DNA of 64,000 bases, from contig NZ_SDSD01000002.1 in the NCBI RefSeq assembly GCF_004798965.1, forward strand, positions 496,001 to 560,000. The letters run 5' to 3'. Source of the stretch: Onishia niordana. GTDB taxonomy: Bacteria; Pseudomonadota; Gammaproteobacteria; Pseudomonadales; Halomonadaceae. Positions within the stretch are counted from its first letter, which is position 1, and every line of letters begins with the position of its first letter. The notes beneath the pieces were generated by a model. It was not told the origin of the DNA, did not search any database, and saw only the letters and a list, made by a program, of their open reading frames with translations. The position numbers and the translations under genes were made by a program. Of this stretch, positions 59,250 through 64,000 are shown one piece after another.

Positions 59250-59575
59250 TCGATGGACTATACGCCGTGCACTTCAGGACGGCAGGTAACGAAGGAACGG
59301 GCGTGGTCTCAGTGATCAAGGGCTCGGTTAATGGTGGGGATGCCGGGTATTCCTACCAGGGGCAGCTTACTGAGACTGGGCAAGGAGTTAAGAGCACGCT
59401 GACCGTCGCAAGGTATAACCCGAAGACCGAGTCCATTTTCGGCCCTGCCGAAAGCTTCGAGCTCGAGGTCAGCGGCCCCGTCAGCGATCGGAGCTTCGAG
59501 CTCACCGGTAACGTCAAGGGCAGCACCGCCCAGAAGATCGACATCAGCGGCCACTACCTGAAGCCACTGGTATAG
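59246..59575 (+). CDS. GrlR-like regulatory protein
   Basis: 109 residues. The sequence MIDGLYAVHFRTAGNEGTGV, GSVNGGDAGYSYQGQLTETG and a series of beta strands ending in GHYLKPLV matches the GrlR pattern (beta-barrel protein that in enteropathogenic E. coli binds and blocks the LEE activator GrlA). No GrlA or type III secretion gene is here, so this is one of the orphan GrlR homologues of other bacteria. GGAGATGGGTAG precedes the ATG. Confidence 0.72.
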   Translation: MIDGLYAVHFRTAGNEGTGVVSVIKGSVNGGDAGYSYQGQLTETGQGVKSTLTVARYNPKTESIFGPAESFELEVSGPVSDRSFELTGNVKGSTAQKIDISGHYLKPLV

Positions 59576-59598
59576 CGCTACCCCGTAGAAATCCCATG

Positions 59599-59625
59599 AC
59601 GGCCGGTTAACACCGGCTGTTTTCG
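59599..59625 (+). terminator. Terminator after the GrlR-like gene
   Basis: Stem ACGGCCGGT / ACCGGCTGT (one G-T pair) with loop TAAC, then TTT. Confidence 0.65.
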
Positions 59626-59701
59626 TTAGGATGTCCAGCCCCTCAGAGCATTCAGGAGGAAAGCATGGCAGCAGGAGCAAGCGCAGCAGCGCGGCTGAGC
59701 G

Positions 59702-60103
59702 CTATCTGATCCAGATCCAATAGAGGCCGAGCTCGAACAGCAGATCTCCATAGGCGGAAATGAGGGTGCCGAGGGAGCCAACCGCAAACACGGCTATCGA
59801 CATCCGGCGGGGATAGCGGCAGTACCTTTCCTCCACAGGCGTAAAATCGAGACTGACGTAGCCTGAGGGATTGAGTACTTGAAAGAGGTTTAGGACTGGA
59901 AACTCTGCCGCGAGTGCCAAGACAATCATGATGGCACCGCTACGTTGAAACCAGCTCAGCCAGGTTTCCCCATCAGGTCTCCAGGGCAGTACCCACATTA
60001 GGGCTGGGATCGCGACAGCTGGAATGATGAAGAGGTAGAACATACGCACCCAACGCTGCGCTTGGTACATGTGGCCTTTTTTCGAATCCTTGTCGGCACC
60101 CAT
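59702..60103 (-). CDS. Small membrane protein of unknown function
   Basis: 133 residues from ATG 60103, behind AGGAAGCGATCA. Three hydrophobic segments: FYLFIIPAVAIPALMWVLPW, AIMIVLALAAEFPVLNLFQV, and SIAVFAVGSLGTLISAYGDL. A polar N-terminus (MGADKDSKKGHM) precedes them, and a basic loop (EERYCRYPRRM) lies before the last. No named family. Membrane proteins of this size are common partners in defence modules, but nothing here shows that. Confidence 0.6.
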   Translation of the reverse strand: MGADKDSKKGHMYQAQRWVRMFYLFIIPAVAIPALMWVLPWRPDGETWLSWFQRSGAIMIVLALAAEFPVLNLFQVLNPSGYVSLDFTPVEERYCRYPRRMSIAVFAVGSLGTLISAYGDLLFELGLYWIWIR

Positions 60104-60193
60104 TGATCGCTTCCTGAATCGGGACTTGTAGGCGGCAAGATACGTTGAAGCCCTTTGCCGCCACCATGTCTGAATCTGCCCCCCGCCAGATAG

Positions 60194-60373
60194 CCGGTCA
60201 ACCCTGACCGTCACACAGCCGATATCGAGGACTACATTGGCTACCTCGGGGGCCTAGCCCCCCTGACGGTGCCGACTACACCTAGTTGGCTGGAGCAAAC
60301 CGCAAGAGGCTTTAACTGGTTGGCGGCGTGGCGCAACAGGTGCCCAGCGCTAGACCCAGCAAACACTGTTTAA
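60194..60373 (+). pseudogene. C-terminal gene fragment
   Basis: A frame open from 60194 to the TAA at 60371-60373 reads like protein: DIEDYIGYLGGLAPLTVPTT, then SWLEQTARGFNWLAAWRNRC. It has no start codon with a ribosome-binding site. Probably the tail of a lost phage or island gene; family unknown. Confidence 0.4.
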
Positions 60374-60396
60374 CGGCCGGTTAACCCGGCCGTCTT
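60373..60396 (+). terminator. Hairpin in island
   Basis: ACGGCCGG / CCGGCCGT, 8 bp, loop TTAAC, followed by CTT. It follows the gene fragment ending at 60373 and resembles the terminator at 59599. Confidence 0.55.
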
Positions 60397-60426
60397 CAGT
60401 TGTGGCATAGCACTTCCACAACGCTA

Positions 60427-60622
60427 CCTAGTGGCCCCGCCCATGTCGTGACGACACCATGGACGCGATACCGATCTCGCCAACTCAGGAGTGCCGCCAT
60501 GAACCGAGTCGACCTAGTGATTACTCTGCTGGAGCTTGCCGCTCGCCTACTCGAAGCCTTTTGCCAGGTGTTGACGCTATGGCCTAGTGGCGCTTGAATC
60601 CGTCTATCTCATACCTAGTGGC
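60427..60622 (+). repeat. Three dispersed CCTAGTGGC copies
   Basis: The 9-mer occurs at 60427-60435, 60583-60591 and 60614-60622, all on the plus strand, in a stretch without a well-supported gene. Could be recombination scars or protein-binding sites. Confidence 0.4.
60499..60597 (+). CDS. Possible 32-residue membrane peptide
   Basis: MNRVDLVITLLELAARLLEA is hydrophobic and helical; the frame is preceded by CAGGAGTGCCGCC, a good ribosome-binding site. Short ORF proteins like this are found in phages and toxin loci. No homologue is known to me; coding is uncertain. Confidence 0.35.
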   Translation: MNRVDLVITLLELAARLLEAFCQVLTLWPSGA

Positions 60623-60766
60623 TCAGCGTCGCAATTTATGCGGCGCGCTACGCTGAACGATCACCTCGACATCCGCCACACCGTCGGCGGCAGCAAGGGC
60701 GCGGAGGCCATCGAGGTGCTGATCTTCAGCTGGGACGTCGAAGCTGAGCCGGCGGGGTTATTCTAA
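60575..60766 (+). pseudogene. C-terminal gene fragment
   Basis: A frame open from 60575, with an ATG at 60638, ends at TAA 60764-60766. The last 43 codons (NDHLDIRHTVGGSKGAEAIE, then VLIFSWDVEAEPAG) look like real protein. Start signals are lacking. It seems to be the end of a deleted island gene. Confidence 0.4.
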
Positions 60767-60796
60767 TAGCGCCATCGCAACTACCAAGGACACTTT

Positions 60797-61255
60797 ATGG
60801 TCGACTTCGCATCACTAGGCACTGGCCTCAAGGCCGCATATGAAATTGCGCGTTCTGCTAAGGACGTCAACGATCAGGCCAAACTAAACTCGGCCATTGC
60901 CGAGATCATGGAACAGCTTACCTCGGCGCAGTTCAGCCTGTTCGAGATGCAGCAGCAGCATCAGGAGCTGATTGACGAAAATAGGCAGTTGAAAGATCAG
61001 CTTGAGAAGGCCGCTAGGTTTGATAAGTACCAGCTTCAGCAGACATCTACGGGGGATTACGTACTGGTTCTGAAGGAGGAGTTTGCTGTAGACGGCACTC
61101 CCAAACATGCGATCTGTCCTGTCTGCAAAGAGGACGAGCGGCTGGCAGTCATGACAGAGGCCGAGTATTGGTATCGCTGCTCGTCATGCAAATATCTGGC
61201 TGGCAAGAAGAAGCAGCCACCGCCCAGAAGGCGTACTGGACCGATAGTTATGTAG
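60797..61255 (+). CDS. Coiled-coil zinc-ribbon protein
   Basis: 152 residues. A helical region (DVNDQAKLNSAIAEIMEQLT to QHQELIDENRQLKDQLEKAA) forms a coiled coil over residues about 25-75. A zinc ribbon follows: ICPVCKEDERL, then YRCSSCKYL. A basic tail ends the protein. Such proteins are common in prophages and islands without known function. AAGGACA precedes the ATG. Last gene before the right repeat. Confidence 0.75.
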   Translation: MVDFASLGTGLKAAYEIARSAKDVNDQAKLNSAIAEIMEQLTSAQFSLFEMQQQHQELIDENRQLKDQLEKAARFDKYQLQQTSTGDYVLVLKEEFAVDGTPKHAICPVCKEDERLAVMTEAEYWYRCSSCKYLAGKKKQPPPRRRTGPIVM

Positions 61256-61353
61256 CTGGGTGCCAAGTATCGCGCGAAATAGGGTGCTGTGCCGTTGCAG
61301 CACCTTGTGCCAACTTTCCCGCAACCAAGTGCCAAAGCTGGCGCGCGGTTACA

Positions 61354-61561
<208 letters not shown>

Positions 61562-61613
61562 AGGTGCAACTCGCCACAAGTGCCAGATGATGCTACTGAA
61601 TCTGGGTTGGCAA

Positions 61614-61688
61614 TGGCTGGGGTAGCAGGACTCGAACCTGCGAATGCCGCTACCAAAAAGCGGTGCCTTACCACTTGGCGATACCCCA
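61614..61688 (-). tRNA. tRNA-Gln(UUG)
   Basis: 75 nt with CCA. Acceptor TGGGGTA / TACCCCA, anticodon loop TTTTGGT (anticodon TTG), T arm GCAGGTTCGAGTCCTGC. Middle gene of the cluster. Confidence 0.94.
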
Positions 61689-61693
61689 GCAGA

Positions 61694-61769
61694 TGGTGGC
61701 CAGAGAGGGAATCGAACCCCCGACACGGGGATTTTCAATCCCCTGCTCTACCGACTGAGCTATCTGGCC
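61694..61769 (-). tRNA. tRNA-Phe(GAA)
   Basis: 76 nt with CCA. Acceptor GGCCAGA / TCTGGCC, anticodon loop TTGAAAA (anticodon GAA), T arm GGGGGTTCGATTCCCTC. First gene of the cluster, 81 bp from the yggX stop upstream. Confidence 0.95.
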
Positions 61770-61850
61770 CGTGCCAACGAGGACGTATTTAACTAGAAAG
61801 CTTTCCGCCCGTCAACCCTTTTTCTTTCAAAGAGATGGAATACCCAAAAT

Positions 61851-62123
61851 TCACTGGCTGGGAGGCACGTAGCCTTCGGCCTGATCGGTATCGCGGTTGT
61901 CCAGGAAACGCTCCATCTGCTCCATCAGGTACTCGCGGGTCTTGGGATCAAGCATGCTCAGGTGCTTCTCGTTGATCAGGCGAGTCTGCAGCGCCTGCCA
62001 CTCTTCCCAGGCCTGCTTGGACACGTTGGCCTGGATCTCCTGACCCTTCTGGCCGGGTAGCGGAGGAAACGGCAGGGCTTCGAGCTCCTGCTGATACTTG
62101 CGGCAGAATACGGTCTGGCTCAT
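61851..62123 (-). CDS. yggX: Fe(2+)-trafficking protein
   Basis: 90 residues from ATG 62123, behind GGAGTGATCCC. Sequence MSQTVFCRKYQQELEALPFP with the conserved Cys 7, then KQAWEEWQALQTRLINEKHL, fits YggX. It protects iron-sulfur enzymes from oxidation. The pair mutY-yggX is conserved in gammaproteobacteria; here yggX starts 20 bp after the mutY stop. Confidence 0.95.
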   Translation of the reverse strand: MSQTVFCRKYQQELEALPFPPLPGQKGQEIQANVSKQAWEEWQALQTRLINEKHLSMLDPKTREYLMEQMERFLDNRDTDQAEGYVPPSQ

Positions 62124-62142
62124 GGGATCACTCCGGGTCTTG

Positions 62143-63237
62143 CTATGTGGATGAGGTGGCGAGTCGAGCCAGCGACTCAAGCAGCGCCTTGACCGGCGCG
62201 GCCAGGCCAATACTGGCGGGCTCGCTGGGGTTATACCAGAGGCCCCCGCCTTCGGTCACGGCAGCCTGTCGACTACGGGCAGGCTGCGGGGTAATGGACA
62301 GGCGAAAGTGGCTGAAGGTGTGGTTAAAGGCGTCCCAGGCCGTCGCGAGCTCGGCATCCGGCGCATGAGCGTCCAGCCAGGCTGCGAGGGCCTCGGTATC
62401 ATCGAACTGGGGAAAACACCACAGACCGCCCCACAGGCCCACTGCAGGACGCTGTTGAAGCAACACGCGACCGGTTTCGTCGTGCAGCAGCAACATGATG
62501 GTCGAGCGCTCGGGCAGTGCCTTCTTGGGCTTGGATTCGGGGAAGCGTTTCTCCTGATTACGGGCATGGGCCAGACAGACGTCCTCAAAGGGGCACAGCA
62601 GGCAGCTGGGGCTCCCGCGCCGGCATAGGGTGGCGCCCAAGTCCATCATTGCCTGTGTGTGGTCAGGAAGGCGCTCATGGGGCGTGTAGCGCTCGGCGAG
62701 CGCCCACAACGGGCGCTCGACCCTGGGACGCCCTGGCCAGCCCTCAACGGCGTGCAGCCGTGTCAGCACGCGCTTGACGTTGCCATCGAGAATCACCGCA
62801 CGCTCGCCGGTGCTGATGCTGATGATGGCGCCAGCGGTGGAGCGGCCTATACCGGGCAGCGCAGCCATGGCCTCGACGCTATGCACAGGAAACTCGCCGC
62901 CATGCGCGTCCACGACCACCTGGGCGGCCTTGTGCAGATTGCGGCCTCGGGCGTAGTAGCCAAGCCCGGTCCACAGATGCAATACCTCGTCCTGAGAGGC
63001 ACTGGCCAGGGCGTTCACATCGGGAAAGCGCTCCATGAAGCGCTCGTAGTAGGGAATCACCGTGGCCACCTGCGTCTGCTGCAGCATGATTTCGGAGACC
63101 CAGACCCGATAGGGCGTGGTGTTGTGCTGCCAGGGCAGCGTCTTGCGGCCATACTCATCGAACCAGGCCATCAGGCGGCGCTGAAACTCGTCGGGTGAGA
63201 GGTCGATCGGCTCTATGGCCTCGGGGGTATCGGTCAT
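62143..63237 (-). CDS. mutY: A/G-specific adenine DNA glycosylase
   Basis: 364 residues from ATG 63237; an in-frame GTG lies three codons earlier. The HhH-GPD domain shows [20 protein letters not shown], helix-hairpin-helix [12 protein letters not shown] and catalytic Asp in [11 protein letters not shown]. The [4Fe-4S] ligands are [19 protein letters not shown]-terminal NUDIX-like domain recognises 8-oxoguanine. It removes adenine paired with 8-oxoG. Confidence 0.96.
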   Translation of the reverse strand: MTDTPEAIEPIDLSPDEFQRRLMAWFDEYGRKTLPWQHNTTPYRVWVSEIMLQQTQVATVIPYYERFMERFPDVNALASASQDEVLHLWTGLGYYARGRNLHKAAQVVVDAHGGEFPVHSVEAMAALPGIGRSTAGAIISISTGERAVILDGNVKRVLTRLHAVEGWPGRPRVERPLWALAERYTPHERLPDHTQAMMDLGATLCRRGSPSCLLCPFEDVCLAHARNQEKRFPESKPKKALPERSTIMLLLHDETGRVLLQQRPAVGLWGGLWCFPQFDDTEALAAWLDAHAPDAELATAWDAFNHTFSHFRLSITPQPARSRQAAVTEGGGLWYNPSEPASIGLAAPVKALLESLARLATSST

Positions 63238-63388
63238 GGTCGGCACTGCTTGCAGGAGTAGACGAGGTGGCTAGTTGGCACGCATGTTAAGACGTGAACG
63301 GTAATGGACGAAGCCGGCAGGAGCGACATGGTAGCGAGTGGCCGGGGCCAGGCACAAAAAAACTGCCCGGATGACCCAAACAGGGGGC

Positions 63389-63418
63389 AAAAAAAAGCGC
63401 CGACGGTAAGGTCGGCGC
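63389..63418 (-). terminator. Terminator after the AsmA-family gene
   Basis: Stem GCGCCGAC / GTCGGCGC with loop of six; on the minus strand it is followed by a run of eight T. Confidence 0.85.
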
Positions 63419-63487
63419 AATAAAGGCTTGCATGAAACGACTGATCATGGACCTCGGCTTACTCACCGAGCTCACTGAGGCTCACGA

Positions 63488-64000
63488 CTAGTTGAATAGA
63501 CCCTTGAGGGCGTTACGAAGTTCCCCGGAGGCACCTTCGCCGATGCGTTCATCGACCCCTTCCAGCGCCTCGTCGAGACGCTCCTGAACCTCTTCGCTGG
63601 CCTTTTCCTCGATCTCCTGGCGAGCGAGGTTGGTTACTGCGTCGCGGAAGGCGCCGCGATCGAAGCGGCACCAGTCGGCAGGCGCCCCTGCCAGGCTGCC
63701 TTCGCAGCGCACCGGTAGCGGCACCTTGGTCAAGCGCGGATTGACCTCGCAAGCGGCGTCGGCGGTATCCACGAAGCGGGCGGCAGCGCGATAGTCAAAG
63801 CGCTTATCGACCAGTCCCACCTTGCCTTCGCCGGTCACCTGGATGCCGGGAATGCTGATATCCAGATCATCGTTGCGCACTTCGCCATTACGGATATCGA
63901 GGGTGGCATTAGCGCTGTCGAAGCGTGTGTCGGGACGCCAATCGCGGCTGGTCTGCTTGCCCTCGAGCAGTGCCACGGCGGTGCACAACTCTTCCGAGAC
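63488..64000 (-). CDS. AsmA-family protein, C-terminal part (cut by window edge)
   Basis: About 170 C-terminal residues. The repeated beta-strand pattern (NATLDIRNGEVRNDDLDISI, then GIQVTGEGKVGLVDKRFDYR) and the ending, with PLPVRCEGSLAGAPADW, is the AsmA C-terminal region. AsmA-like proteins span the periplasm and carry lipid to the outer membrane. Gene order AsmA-mutY-yggX is frequent in gammaproteobacteria. The start is outside the window. Confidence 0.88.
   Translation of the reverse strand, partial: VSEELCTAVALLEGKQTSRDWRPDTRFDSANATLDIRNGEVRNDDLDISIPGIQVTGEGKVGLVDKRFDYRAAARFVDTADAACEVNPRLTKVPLPVRCEGSLAGAPADWCRFDRGAFRDAVTNLARQEIEEKASEEVQERLDEALEGVDERIGEGASGELRNALKGLFN

Noticed and set aside
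59101..59319. 72-codon minus-strand frame opposite the GrlR-like start
   Set aside because: Lies antisense to a better supported gene and over a stem-loop; no ribosome-binding site.

Overview
The window is GC-rich chromosomal DNA from a gammaproteobacterium, most like Halomonas or a relative (Halomonadaceae). This rests on the AtoE, NhaC, TRAP and TmcA proteins, FabY as the initiating 3-ketoacyl-ACP synthase, the polA / DUF2782 / homoserine-kinase order shared with Pseudomonas, and many membrane carriers typical of marine or halophilic heterotrophs. No rRNA, CRISPR array, complete prophage or insertion sequence is visible.

Layout. 0-3.2 kb: beta-ketoadipate genes pcaI-pcaJ-pcaF (pcaF cut by the window edge) divergent from an IclR-type regulator, with a palindromic operator between them. 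3.2-9.7 kb: aroQ, glnE, dgkA, dacB, then an SMR + PACE drug-efflux pair divergent from a LysR regulator. 10.7-19.1 kb: a TrmB-like methyltransferase, fabY-coaD-ferredoxin, a MATE exporter, atoE, an acyl-CoA thioesterase, a very small entericidin-like lipoprotein and a TauE/SafE permease. 19.4-28.0 kb: putA followed upstream by a DadA-like oxidase, NhaC and an ornithine-cyclodeaminase-family protein, with a divergent AraC regulator; together these could convert D-proline or related imino acids to L-proline and then glutamate. 28.0-35.9 kb: HIT protein, a ZevAB-like metal pair, two overlapping lipoprotein genes, glycerate kinase, dps and tmcA. 36.0-46.1 kb: a TakP-like TRAP transporter, a DauA-like SulP carrier and an iron(III) ABC system whose ATPase gene is convergent with and overlaps its permease gene. 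46.3-56.1 kb: a small hypothetical protein, a haloacid dehalogenase, a VOC protein, a cysteine-cluster protein, polA, DUF2782, thrB, speA and an FAH-family hydrolase. 61.5-64 kb: three tRNA genes (Phe-Gln-Thr), yggX, mutY and the end of an AsmA-family gene.

The accessory region is 56.5-61.5 kb. Two 178-bp direct repeats (three mismatches by my reading) flank a segment with a period of 4,872 bp. Each repeat holds the 3' part of tRNA-Thr(UGU), up to the edge of the anticodon loop, plus its terminator. This is the footprint of site-specific integration into tRNA-Thr, yet no integrase is present. Inside are a phage-style XRE repressor divergent from an excisionase-like HTH gene, a GrlR-like protein, a DUF4124/BamE-like secreted protein, a small membrane protein, a coiled-coil zinc-ribbon protein, gene fragments, and an AT-rich gene for a protein with a nucleoside-deoxyribosyltransferase/TIR-like N-terminus. 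That last gene is the best candidate here for an undescribed (possibly anti-phage) function.
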